NCBI GenBank assembly: GCA_002281775.1
Contig: NCGY01000008.1
Span: forward strand, 1,425-65,424
Length of the DNA stretch: 64,000 nt
DNA from: Hydrogenophilales bacterium 16-64-46
Lineage (GTDB): Bacteria > Pseudomonadota > Gammaproteobacteria > Burkholderiales > Thiobacillaceae
Direction: 5' to 3'
Made by a program: the position numbers and the translations under genes. The notes beneath the pieces were generated by a model. The model did not search any database. It saw only the letters and a list, made by a program, of their open reading frames with translations, and was not told the DNA's origin. Shown one piece after another: positions 40,439 to 48,436 of this stretch (the stretch's first letter is position 1; each line of letters starts with the position of its first letter).

Positions 40439-40654
40439 ATGGGTAGCTTCAGTATCTGGCATTGGCTGATCGTTCTGGTCGTGGTGCTGCTGATTTTCGG
40501 CACCAAGAAACTGCGCAACATCGGTAGCGACCTCGGCGGCGCGGTCAAGGGCTTCAAGGACGGGATGAAGGAAGATGCCGCCAAGATCACCGAGAACAAC
40601 GACAAAGGCGGACACACCATCGACGCCGAGGTCAAAGACAAGCAGCAGAGCTGA
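40439..40654 (+). CDS. tatA: Sec-independent translocase subunit TatA
   Basis: This 71-residue protein has one N-terminal membrane helix ([15 protein letters not shown], about 7-21), the hinge and Phe-Gly signature [14 protein letters not shown], an amphipathic helix, and a polar acidic tail. TatA forms the variable pore component of the twin-arginine exporter. AGGAGA precedes the ATG. Confidence 0.95.
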   Translation: MGSFSIWHWLIVLVVVLLIFGTKKLRNIGSDLGGAVKGFKDGMKEDAAKITENNDKGGHTIDAEVKDKQQS

Positions 40655-40726
40655 GATGCAGCTTGCAAGATGCAGGTACAAGGTGTCCTCCCTCGGTACT
40701 GGTGTCTTGAATCTGTTCCCTGACCC

Positions 40727-41176
40727 ATGTTTGACATAGGCTTTACCGAACTCATCGTCATCGGCGTGGTGGCGCTGATTGTCATCGGCCCCGAGCGCCT
40801 ACCCAAGGTCGCGCGTACGGCCGGGCATCTCTACGGCCGTATGCAGCGCTACGTTTCGACCGTCAAATCCGACATCAGCCGCGAAATGCAGGCCGACGAA
40901 TTGCGCAAGGTGGGGCAGGAATTTCGGGAATCGGTCGAGTCTGTATCGAGCAGCGTCCAGCAACAGGCCACCGTCGTCGACGACTACCTGCGCAATGAAA
41001 CCAGCAATGTCAGCAAGGTGCTGACGGCGATGGGCACGATCGAGGGCGAACGGCAAGTGACCGCTGCAGCCCTGCGCGAGAGTGCGCCGGAGCCAGTCAC
41101 GCAGCAGAGCCTGCCGCTGGACGAACCCGACCAGAATCCTGCTCCCGGCGAGCCGGCATCCGGTAAATCCGCATGA
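40727..41176 (+). CDS. tatB: Sec-independent translocase subunit TatB
   Basis: This 149-residue protein has one N-terminal helix with the TatB-type glutamate ([21 protein letters not shown]), [11 protein letters not shown], an amphipathic helix at about 25-60 and a longer charged C-terminal region. TatB with TatC forms the signal-peptide receptor. It overlaps tatC by 4 nt (ATGA). Confidence 0.95.
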   Translation: MFDIGFTELIVIGVVALIVIGPERLPKVARTAGHLYGRMQRYVSTVKSDISREMQADELRKVGQEFRESVESVSSSVQQQATVVDDYLRNETSNVSKVLTAMGTIEGERQVTAAALRESAPEPVTQQSLPLDEPDQNPAPGEPASGKSA

Positions 41177-41868
41177 GCATTCGGGAAGATTCCTTCATCT
41201 CGCATCTGATCGAAATGCGGGACCGGCTGCTGCGCGCCGTGCTCGGCGTGGTCATTCTTTTTGTGATCCTGTTCCCTTGGGCGCAGGATCTCTACGCCCT
41301 GCTAGCCGAGCCCATGCTCGCCTCGCTGCCGCAAGGTGGGCAGATGATCGCCACCGAGGTCACCACACCGTTCTTTGTGCCGATGAAGGTCACGCTGATG
41401 ACCGCATTCCTGCTGGCCATGCCCTGGGTGTTCTACCAGGCCTGGGCGTTTGTGGCTCCGGGTTTGTACCAGCATGAGAAACGTCTGGGCGTGCCGCTGG
41501 TGATTGCCAGCGTGATTCTCTTTCTGCTGGGAATGGCATTTGCCTACTTCCTGGTATTTCCCGTGGTGTTCGGCTTCATCGTCGGCGTGGCTCCCGAGGG
41601 CGTGGCCGTGATGACCGACATCGGGAAGTATCTCGATTTCGTCATGACCCTGTTCATGGCGTTTGGCGCGATCTTCACGCCGCCCGACATCATTTCCCAG
41701 TTCATGCTGGCGGTTCCGCTGTGGATACTGTACGAGCTCGGCATCTTGGTCGCGTCGATCATCACCAAACCAGCGGAAAAGCCGGATACGGATTACGAGC
41801 CCCTGTCGGAGTCCGACATGGACGCCGAACTCGATCGTATCGAGTCTGAATCACGGGATAAAACCTGA
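41173..41868 (+). CDS. tatC: Sec-independent translocase subunit TatC, with apparent internal deletion
   Basis: This 231-residue TatC has the usual N-terminus ([14 protein letters not shown]), first periplasmic region ([17 protein letters not shown]), and [15 protein letters not shown] and [17 protein letters not shown]. After FMAFGA at residues 161-166 the sequence goes straight to [10 protein letters not shown]. In family members these two pieces are separated by about 38 further residues: the rest of TM4 with the conserved F-E-V-P, a cytoplasmic loop and most of TM5. The frame is intact on both sides and the C-terminal TM6 ([18 protein letters not shown]) is present. It may be non-functional, an assembly artefact, or an unusual TatC. 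It lies in the normal tatABC context. Confidence 0.9.
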   Translation: MSIREDSFISHLIEMRDRLLRAVLGVVILFVILFPWAQDLYALLAEPMLASLPQGGQMIATEVTTPFFVPMKVTLMTAFLLAMPWVFYQAWAFVAPGLYQHEKRLGVPLVIASVILFLLGMAFAYFLVFPVVFGFIVGVAPEGVAVMTDIGKYLDFVMTLFMAFGAIFTPPDIISQFMLAVPLWILYELGILVASIITKPAEKPDTDYEPLSESDMDAELDRIESESRDKT

Positions 41869-41898
41869 CGCTGTTTTTTGGTGCACAAGATTTTCAAA

Positions 41899-41934
41899 TG
41901 CACTTTATGAGTGCGTCATTGGCCGCTCGTATGC
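41899..41934 (+). promoter_or_regulatory. Predicted NtrC site and sigma-54 promoter of the ammonium transporter
   Basis: TGCACT-TTATG-AGTGCG at 41899-41915 matches the NtrC consensus TGCACC-N5-GGTGCA as an inverted repeat. A further TGCAC is at 41882. TGGCC...ATGC at 41920-41934 has GG and GC at sigma-54 -24/-12 spacing. Transcription would start near 41946, 75 bp before the gene. The prediction rests on pattern only. Confidence 0.45.
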
Positions 41935-42020
41935 GTATAATCAACAATAAATCAACAACTTAATTTTCGGGTTTGTTTATTGCTTAATGCTGCCGCACAA
42001 CACTGTGAGGAGCGTTCTGC

Positions 42021-43223
42021 ATGGAAGCCTTGAAATCAGGTAGCGATGTATTGTTCGTGCTACTGGGCGGCATCATGGTGCTGGCGATGCATGCCGGCTT
42101 TGCCTTCCTGGAACTGGGCACCGTCCGCAAGAAAAATCAGGTCAATGCGCTGGTCAAGATCCTGACCGATTTTTCTGTTTCCACCATCGCCTATTTCTTC
42201 ATTGGTTACAGCGTGGCCTATGGCGTGAGTTTTTTTGCCGGTGCTGAAACGCTCGCGGCAAAAAATGGCTATGAGCTCGTCAAGTTCTTCTTCCTCCTGA
42301 CGTTCGCCGCCGCGATTCCCGCAATCGTCTCGGGTGGAATTGCCGAGCGTGCACGTTTCAATCCGCAGCTGGCCGCAACCTTTGCCTTGGTCGGTCTGGT
42401 CTATCCCTTTTACGAGGGCATCGTCTGGAACGGCAATTTTGGCATCCAGGACTGGCTGCAAGCTACGACGGGGGCGCGCTTCCACGACTTTGCCGGCTCG
42501 GTGGTGGTTCACGCCGTGGGGGGATGGATTGCTCTGCCAGCCGTGCTGCTGCTCGGTGCGCGGCGAGGCCGGTACACGAAGGATGGACTGGTTTCGGCGC
42601 ATCCGCCATCAAACATTCCCTTCCTGGCCCTGGGGGCGTGGATACTCACCGTTGGCTGGTTCGGCTTCAATGTGATGTCGGCGCAGCTGATCGAATCGGT
42701 GTCGGGGTTGGTGGCGGTGAATTCTCTGATGGCGATGGTGGGCGGCACGCTTGCCGCGCTGTTCATCGGCAAGAATGACCCAGGCTTCATCCACAACGGC
42801 CCACTGGCCGGCCTGGTGGCGGTGTGCGCGGGATCTGATCTGATGCACCCATTGGGCGCGCTGGCAACCGGCGCGATTGCCGGTGCGCTCTTCGTCTGGA
42901 TGTTCATGGTGACCCAGAACAAGTGGAAGATCGACGACGTGCTGGGCGTCTGGCCCCTGCATGGCCTGTGCGGTGCCTGGGGCGGGATTGCCGCCGGCGT
43001 CTTTGGTATGCAGGCGCTGGGCGGCATCGGCGGCGTGAGCGTGGCGGCGCAGCTGATTGGCACGCTGGGTGGCATTGCCGTTGCCTTGATCGGTAGCTTG
43101 GTGGTGTACGGGGTGTTGAAAAAAACCGTGGGTCTACGACTCGATCCGGAGGCCGAATTCAACGGTGCCGACCTCAGCATACACAAGGTGTCGGCGACGG
43201 CTGAGCGCGAGACCAACTGGTAA
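42021..43223 (+). CDS. amtB: Ammonium transporter (Amt family)
   Basis: This 400-residue protein has about eleven hydrophobic segments and Amt signatures: MHAGFAFLELGTVRKKN at about 24-40, GGIAERARF, the first pore histidine in SVVVHAVGGW near 166, and the second in PLHGLCGAWGG near 315. It conducts ammonium/ammonia across the inner membrane. GTGAGGAG precedes the ATG. No glnK (PII) gene is adjacent, although amt is often paired with it. A putative NtrC/sigma-54 promoter suggests induction under nitrogen limitation. Confidence 0.94.
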   Translation: MEALKSGSDVLFVLLGGIMVLAMHAGFAFLELGTVRKKNQVNALVKILTDFSVSTIAYFFIGYSVAYGVSFFAGAETLAAKNGYELVKFFFLLTFAAAIPAIVSGGIAERARFNPQLAATFALVGLVYPFYEGIVWNGNFGIQDWLQATTGARFHDFAGSVVVHAVGGWIALPAVLLLGARRGRYTKDGLVSAHPPSNIPFLALGAWILTVGWFGFNVMSAQLIESVSGLVAVNSLMAMVGGTLAALFIGKNDPGFIHNGPLAGLVAVCAGSDLMHPLGALATGAIAGALFVWMFMVTQNKWKIDDVLGVWPLHGLCGAWGGIAAGVFGMQALGGIGGVSVAAQLIGTLGGIAVALIGSLVVYGVLKKTVGLRLDPEAEFNGADLSIHKVSATAERETNW

Positions 43224-43235
43224 TCACGCCCGCTT

Positions 43236-44513
43236 TCAGCGGGGCGCATCCTGAACGAGTTGCAAATGTTTCCGGCGTTCCTGGTCCAATTGTTCGAGCT
43301 GACGATCAATCTGCACGATGTCGGGGTGGGCGTCGGTGAAACGCAAGCGCAGTTCGGTGCGGGAGATGCGCAGCTTCATGATGCTGGCATCGAGTTTTTC
43401 AAGATAGGGGTCCTTGCTGCTGCTGACGGGGGGGGGCGGTTTGGGCTTGGGCGGAGAGAATCGATACGGCTGGAGCGGGACGGGGGCCGGCTCGGCCGCG
43501 ACGGTGGGAGACGGCGTCAGTGCCTTGACCTGCCGTCCGGATTCGAACGGTGCCGCCGGGGGCGTGTCGGGTGTCGGCAGGAAGTGCTGGATGACGATCA
43601 TGCCGATTCCAACCAGCAGCAGGACGCCGAGCGGCACGATGAAAGCCAGCAGTCGCAACTGCCCGGGCAGGGGAGCGAGGGGGCGGACAGGTTCGTTGGC
43701 AACGGGGGTGCCCGGTTGCACCAGGGCAGCCAGTGACTGCGCAACTTCCCGCGCATCAGGGCGACAGGCAGGCTGCTTGTGCAGCATCCGCGCCAGCAGT
43801 TCGGTCAATTCCGGCGGTAGGCTGCTGTCGAGCAGCCGATAATCTGGCGCTTCGTTGATGACGCTGTAGACGATGCTGGGCAGGCTGTCACCATCGAAGG
43901 CGTAGCGGCCCGTGAGCATTTCGTAGAGCACGGCCCCCAGGGAAAAAATGTCCGAGCGACCGTCGATTTCCAGACCTCTGGCCTGTTCGGGAGACATATA
44001 TCGTGGCGAGCCGAACATCTGCCCAACCTGTGTCTGTTTGCTGTTGAGGAGGTGGGCAATGCCAAAGTCGGTAAGTTTGACGCGTCCCTGTTCGCCCGTG
44101 ACGACCACGTTCGAGGGCTTGATATCGCGATGCACCACGCCGTGTTCATGGGCGAAGGCGAGCGCGTCCGCCATCTGTTGTGCCGTGTCCACGGCGATGG
44201 AAAGCGGCAGCAGTCGACGGTCCATCAGGTCGCGCAGGGGGGCACCCGACAGGAACTCCATCGAGATGTAGGCATGGCTTGCGGTTTCGCCCACGTCGTA
44301 GATGGTGACGATGCTGGGGTGGGACAGTCGACCAGCGCTGCGTGCCTCACGCAGGAAGCGCGTCTCGGCTTCAGTCCCTTCTTCCCGAAGTTGCTGGGTG
44401 GGAACGGCCTTGATGGCGACTTCCCGTTCGATGAGGGGATCGCGGGCCCAGTAGACCGTGCCCATTGCACCCTGACCGATTTCGCCAAGAATTTCGTAGC
44501 GGCCGATCTTCAT
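43236..44513 (-). CDS. Membrane Ser/Thr protein kinase (Hanks type) with chain-length-regulator-like tail
   Basis: In this 425-residue protein, the kinase domain spans about 4-265, with glycine loop GQGAMGTVY, ATP lysine in VAIKAVP, HRDIKPSN, DFGIAHLL and SPRYMSPEQARG, all intact. A proline-containing linker leads to one membrane helix at about 288-312, a proline-rich stretch (313-363) and a charged helix at about 365-425. That helix contains RFTDAHPDIVQIDRQLEQL, which resembles the coiled-coil tail of Wzz-type proteins. The helix would place the tail in the periplasm. It begins 10 bp after the SDR gene, so it probably belongs to the hpn operon. The kinase is presumably active; its substrate is unknown. 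Confidence 0.88.
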   Translation of the reverse strand: MKIGRYEILGEIGQGAMGTVYWARDPLIEREVAIKAVPTQQLREEGTEAETRFLREARSAGRLSHPSIVTIYDVGETASHAYISMEFLSGAPLRDLMDRRLLPLSIAVDTAQQMADALAFAHEHGVVHRDIKPSNVVVTGEQGRVKLTDFGIAHLLNSKQTQVGQMFGSPRYMSPEQARGLEIDGRSDIFSLGAVLYEMLTGRYAFDGDSLPSIVYSVINEAPDYRLLDSSLPPELTELLARMLHKQPACRPDAREVAQSLAALVQPGTPVANEPVRPLAPLPGQLRLLAFIVPLGVLLLVGIGMIVIQHFLPTPDTPPAAPFESGRQVKALTPSPTVAAEPAPVPLQPYRFSPPKPKPPPPVSSSKDPYLEKLDASIMKLRISRTELRLRFTDAHPDIVQIDRQLEQLDQERRKHLQLVQDAPR

Positions 44514-44523
44514 GCGGGAAATG

Positions 44524-45270
44524 TTAGCAAACCGGGCATTCGACAATCTGGCCGCGGATAGACCTGCTGTCGTCTCCCATCAGGTAAAGGTAGGAGGGCA
44601 TCAAGTCTTCTGGCTGGAGCAGGCTTTCAGGCGCAAGACCGGGATGCGTACGTGCGCGTAGCGACGTCGCGACCGGCCCGGGGATGAGAGTGTTCATGCG
44701 CACCCGGGGCTCCGACTCCAGCTCATCCGACCAGATGCGGGTGAGGGTTTCCAGCCCGGCTTTTGCCACCGCATAGCCTCCCCAGAATGCCGCGGGTCGA
44801 TGCCCATGCGTTTCGCCCGTGAAGATCACGGACGCGCTCTCAGCGCTGCGCAACAGCGGCAGACAGGCACGGGTCAGGGCGAACGGCGCAATGAGGTTGA
44901 CCCGCATCAGGGTTTGCCATTGCTCCAGAGTCTGCAATGCAAGCGGCGTGAGGCTGTAGAACTGATGCGCGCTGTGGAGAATGCCGTCCAGTCGCTTGAG
45001 ATGGAACGAGAGTGTGCCTGCCAGAGTTTCCATGGCACGATCATCTGCCACGCCGAGATCGAGGGGAAACATCGCCGGCTCTGCGCCGCCGGCTGCAAGG
45101 ATCTCGTCGTAGACCGCCTCAAGCCGGTTTTCATCGCGCCCGAGGAGCGCCACGGTGGCACCGTGCCGGGCGTAGGCGAGGCTGGCTGCGCGCCCGAGGC
45201 CGGAGCCTGCGCCCGTGACCAGGATGACGCGGTCTGCGAGCAGGCCGGGGGGAGGGGAATAGTCTTTCAT
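44524..45270 (-). CDS. Short-chain dehydrogenase (YciK-like)
   Basis: This 248-residue SDR has the cofactor loop TGAGSGLGRA near residue 20, an NNAG-equivalent region replaced by HSAHQFY, and the catalytic tyrosine-lysine in GGYAVAKAGLE near 165. The replacement of the usual asparagine motif resembles YciK-type SDRs. The substrate is unknown. Its ATG overlaps the hpnE stop by 4 nt, so it is co-translated with the squalene genes. A role in lipid or hopanoid metabolism is inferred from position only. Confidence 0.85.
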   Translation of the reverse strand: MKDYSPPPGLLADRVILVTGAGSGLGRAASLAYARHGATVALLGRDENRLEAVYDEILAAGGAEPAMFPLDLGVADDRAMETLAGTLSFHLKRLDGILHSAHQFYSLTPLALQTLEQWQTLMRVNLIAPFALTRACLPLLRSAESASVIFTGETHGHRPAAFWGGYAVAKAGLETLTRIWSDELESEPRVRMNTLIPGPVATSLRARTHPGLAPESLLQPEDLMPSYLYLMGDDSRSIRGQIVECPVC

Positions 45271-46535
45271 AGGCTGTTGAGCAAGGCGTGCGCGGATTGT
45301 ACGCCGCTCGTCGTTGCACTTTCGAGCGTGGCGGGGTAGGGGCCGGAAGTGTAGTCGCCAGCGAGGAAAATGGCCGGATGCGTCGTATTGACCGGCGGAC
45401 GGGGCAGGTCAGGGACGCAGCCGTAGGTCGCCTGTTTTTCGACGATGGCACGACGCCAGAGGACGGGGCCCGGTGCGGCGAAAAGCCGCACTTGTGCTTC
45501 GGCCCGGTCGAGCCAGTCGGTGGGCAAATCGGTGGCCGCGCTGGCCACGCAGGCCAGGAGGCCGGTCTGGCCATGGCTTGCCCCGCGATCGAATACATAC
45601 TGGGCCGGTCCGTCAGTCAGGGCCAGGAGTGGGTGGGGCAAATGAAACCCGGGGTCGAACTGGAGATAGGCAGTGGCAATCGGCAGATAGGTGTATTGCG
45701 CGACCATGCGCCGGATGGGGTCGAGTTCCCGGACATATTCGGTGAGAGCCTGAAGATGCTGGGGCGCGACGGCGATGATCACGCGGCTGAAAGCAGCGGC
45801 CGTGTCGCCGATACGCAAGGTGACCGAGGCATGGCCGGCTTCGATTGCGCGCACGCGCCGTTGGGTTTGCACGGTTCCACCCAGTACGCGGATACGCTCG
45901 GCGGCAGGAAGCGGGAACAAGGCCGAGAGATCGCGTCGTGGCAGCAGGAAGTCGCTGTGCGTGCGAGGTCCACCCAGCGCGCCTTGCAAGACGGCAACGA
46001 ATGTCCTCGCGCAGGCCGCGTAGGGCGGCGTGTTCAGCGCCGCGATACAGAGCGGGAACCAGAGCAGCTGATTGACGCGAGCGGGCTGCGTGCCGGCAAG
46101 CATGGCGACGGTCGTACCAGATGGGGGAAGCGGACCGGCAAGCAGCGCGCGCGCCCATTGCAGCGCAGCCCATTTTTCCCGCCAGCGCAGCCCGCGTGCA
46201 GCGACAAACCCGGCCAGCAGGTTGAAGGGCGCAGGCCAGGCTGGGCAGGCGAGGCGGAAGGCCGGCGGCGCATCGAGCCGCAGCGGACGCCGCCAGAGGT
46301 TGCCGGTTTCGTTGCCGCCGAGGTGGGTGATCAGATCCAGGGTGGTGGTGTAGGCACCGAGCAGCATGTGCTGGCCGTTGTCGACCTGGCACCCGTCGAG
46401 TTCTGCCGCGCGCGCACGGCCGCCCAGGGTGCGGCTGGCCTCGAACAGGGTGACGTTCACCCCAGCCTCGGCAAGCGTCAGCGCGGCTGCGCAACCGGCC
46501 CAGCCGCCGCCGATGACTGCCACGACAGGTTTCAT
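45267..46535 (-). CDS. hpnE: Hydroxysqualene dehydroxylase HpnE
   Basis: This 422-residue FAD-dependent amine-oxidase-fold protein starts with the dinucleotide-binding motif VIGGGWAGCAAALTLAEAG. It has GGRARAAELDGCQVDNGQH near residue 45 and the C-terminal FAD motif FLAGDYTSGPYPATLESA. It reduces hydroxysqualene to squalene, the last step of the HpnCDE route. Start 46535 overlaps the hpnD stop (ATGA). The frame extends ten codons upstream but within hpnD. Confidence 0.93.
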   Translation of the reverse strand: MKPVVAVIGGGWAGCAAALTLAEAGVNVTLFEASRTLGGRARAAELDGCQVDNGQHMLLGAYTTTLDLITHLGGNETGNLWRRPLRLDAPPAFRLACPAWPAPFNLLAGFVAARGLRWREKWAALQWARALLAGPLPPSGTTVAMLAGTQPARVNQLLWFPLCIAALNTPPYAACARTFVAVLQGALGGPRTHSDFLLPRRDLSALFPLPAAERIRVLGGTVQTQRRVRAIEAGHASVTLRIGDTAAAFSRVIIAVAPQHLQALTEYVRELDPIRRMVAQYTYLPIATAYLQFDPGFHLPHPLLALTDGPAQYVFDRGASHGQTGLLACVASAATDLPTDWLDRAEAQVRLFAAPGPVLWRRAIVEKQATYGCVPDLPRPPVNTTHPAIFLAGDYTSGPYPATLESATTSGVQSAHALLNSL

Positions 46536-47377
46536 GGAGACAGCCAGGTCTTGCTGGCCAGCCACAGCTTGCGCACCGGCGTGAGCGACACACGCGCGCG
46601 CAACACCGGGAAATGGCTGCGACGGATTTCATCGAGCAGCGTGCGATAGATGGCCGCCATGATCAGCCCCGGGCGTTGCGCGCGCCGTGTGGCTGCAGGC
46701 AGGGCGGCAAGCGCGCTGTCGTAGTGGGCGATGGCCCGTGCATACTGGAACTGCATCAGGGCCTGGAACGCGGCGGAGTCACGCCCCTGCAGCAGATCGG
46801 ATTCGCTGACGCCGAATTGCGCCAGTTCATCCTGCGGCAGGTAGATGCGGCCACGCCGGGCGTCCTCGCCGACATCGCGGATGATGTTGGTGAGCTGGAA
46901 GGCGAGGCCGAGTTCGTGGGCGTAGCGACGCAATGCGCGGTCATGTTCCACGCGTGTGCCGGCAAAGATCGAGGCGGCGATTTCCCCCACGACGCCGGCG
47001 ACACGGTAGCAATACAGATGCAGCGACTTGAAATCCGGGTAGCGGCCGTGATTGAGATCCATCGCCATGCCGTCGACAATTTCCAGCAACAGGCCCGGGG
47101 CGATGTCGCGTCCGTGCGCGGTATCGGCCAGCGCCCGCGTGGTCGGGTGTTCGGCCTCGCCGTTACCGAAGCGGGTGATCTCGCTGCGCCACCAGTCGAG
47201 CTTGGCGTCTGCGACCTGCCGCTCGTGACATTCGTCCACCACATCGTCGAGTTCGCGACAGAGCGCGTAGAAAGCGGTGATCGCACGGCGTGTGTCGGTC
47301 GGCAGGAAGACAAAGCTGTAGTAGAAGCTGGAGCCGCTCGCGGCCGCCCGTTCCTGGCAATATGGGTGGGGGTCCAT
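46532..47377 (-). CDS. hpnD: Presqualene diphosphate synthase HpnD
   Basis: This 281-residue trans-isoprenyl diphosphate synthase-like protein has two aspartate-rich motifs: ELDDVVDE near residue 42 and NIIRDVGEDARRGRIYLP near 165. It also has SFYYSFVFLP and the family YCYRVAGVVGE. It couples two farnesyl diphosphates to presqualene diphosphate. The ATG lies 1 bp after hpnC ends. Confidence 0.94.
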   Translation of the reverse strand: MDPHPYCQERAAASGSSFYYSFVFLPTDTRRAITAFYALCRELDDVVDECHERQVADAKLDWWRSEITRFGNGEAEHPTTRALADTAHGRDIAPGLLLEIVDGMAMDLNHGRYPDFKSLHLYCYRVAGVVGEIAASIFAGTRVEHDRALRRYAHELGLAFQLTNIIRDVGEDARRGRIYLPQDELAQFGVSESDLLQGRDSAAFQALMQFQYARAIAHYDSALAALPAATRRAQRPGLIMAAIYRTLLDEIRRSHFPVLRARVSLTPVRKLWLASKTWLSP

Positions 47378-47378
47378 C

Positions 47379-48251
47379 TCAGCGCAGCCCCCGCACCAGC
47401 ATCATGACCCAGTCGCCCTTGCCCAGAACCGGGCGGTTGGCAAAGACGCAAGCGGGGTCGGCGTGCAGCTTGCGCAGGATGGTTTCGCCGCCGCGAATGG
47501 TGACACGGATTTCCAGCCCGATCCGTCCCTTGAGAATACGGCCGAGCGGCGCGCCGGCCTGCAGGAGTTTCCGCGTCCGCTCGATCTGCTTCAGCATCAG
47601 CGCGCGCCACAGGCCGCGTGTGTCGCCGGCGGCGATCTGGGATTCGCCGACGTGATACGCAGCCAGTTCATCCAGCGGCAGATAGATGCGGTCCTTCTGG
47701 TAATCGATGGCGATGTCCTGCAGGAAATTGATCAGTTGCAGACTGCTGCATATCGCATCCGAGTAGGCGAGATGGCGCGGGTCGGCATCGCCGTAGAGGT
47801 GCATCATCAGCCGGCCGACAGGATTGGCGGAACGTCGACAGTAGTCCATCACCTCGCCGAAATTGGCGTAGCGTGTTTTGGTCACGTCCTGTTCGAAAGC
47901 CGACAACAGATCACGCAAGGGCGCAAAAGGGATGGCGTGAGTTCGGATTGCCCGGGCAAGGGGGCCGAATACCGGGTCGCTCGGGGTCTCGCCGGCCTCG
48001 ATGCGATCCAGTTCATGTCGATAGGCCGCAAGTTGTGCCAGCCGTTCGGTAGCCACGGCATTGCCTTCGTCGGCGATGTCGTCTGCACTGCGTGCAAAGC
48101 GGTAGATGGCCTCGACCGGACGACGCAGCCGGCCGGGCAGCAACCAGGAGGCAACAGGGAAGTTTTCGTAGTGGTCGACCGGCACCGGCAATAAAAAACG
48201 GAATGGGAATAAAGACTTAAGGCAAGGCCGGGCTGCCTTGGGTGACAGCAT
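47379..48251 (-). CDS. hpnC: Hydroxysqualene synthase HpnC
   Basis: The 290-residue paralogue of HpnD has DHYENFPVASWLLP, RSADDIADEG (first aspartate motif near residue 55) and NFLQDIAIDYQKDRIYLP (second near 175). It converts presqualene diphosphate to hydroxysqualene. A TATAAT on the minus strand at 48264-48259 lies only 7 bp before the ATG, so the real start may be the in-frame GTG at 48185, next to the conserved N-terminus. It is the first gene of hpnC-hpnD-hpnE-SDR-kinase. Confidence 0.92.
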   Translation of the reverse strand: MLSPKAARPCLKSLFPFRFLLPVPVDHYENFPVASWLLPGRLRRPVEAIYRFARSADDIADEGNAVATERLAQLAAYRHELDRIEAGETPSDPVFGPLARAIRTHAIPFAPLRDLLSAFEQDVTKTRYANFGEVMDYCRRSANPVGRLMMHLYGDADPRHLAYSDAICSSLQLINFLQDIAIDYQKDRIYLPLDELAAYHVGESQIAAGDTRGLWRALMLKQIERTRKLLQAGAPLGRILKGRIGLEIRVTIRGGETILRKLHADPACVFANRPVLGKGDWVMMLVRGLR

Positions 48252-48299
48252 CGCATTGATTATATTACACTTCTTGGTTGGTGGTTTTGCGGCCAGGCC

Positions 48300-48386
<87 letters not shown>

Positions 48387-48436
48387 GGTTCGATGCCGTT
48401 CACCCGATTCAATTCTTTTCACCAGGACGTATTGTG

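Noticed and set aside
41173..41868. tatC as a frameshifted pseudogene
   Set aside because: The frame is continuous and both flanks of the gap match TatC in the same frame, so the change is an in-frame loss rather than a frameshift.
41936..41941. TATAAT as a sigma-70 -10 for amtB
   Set aside because: No -35 hexamer lies at proper spacing. The nearest TTG-like box is only 11 bp away, whereas the sigma-54 pattern fits better.
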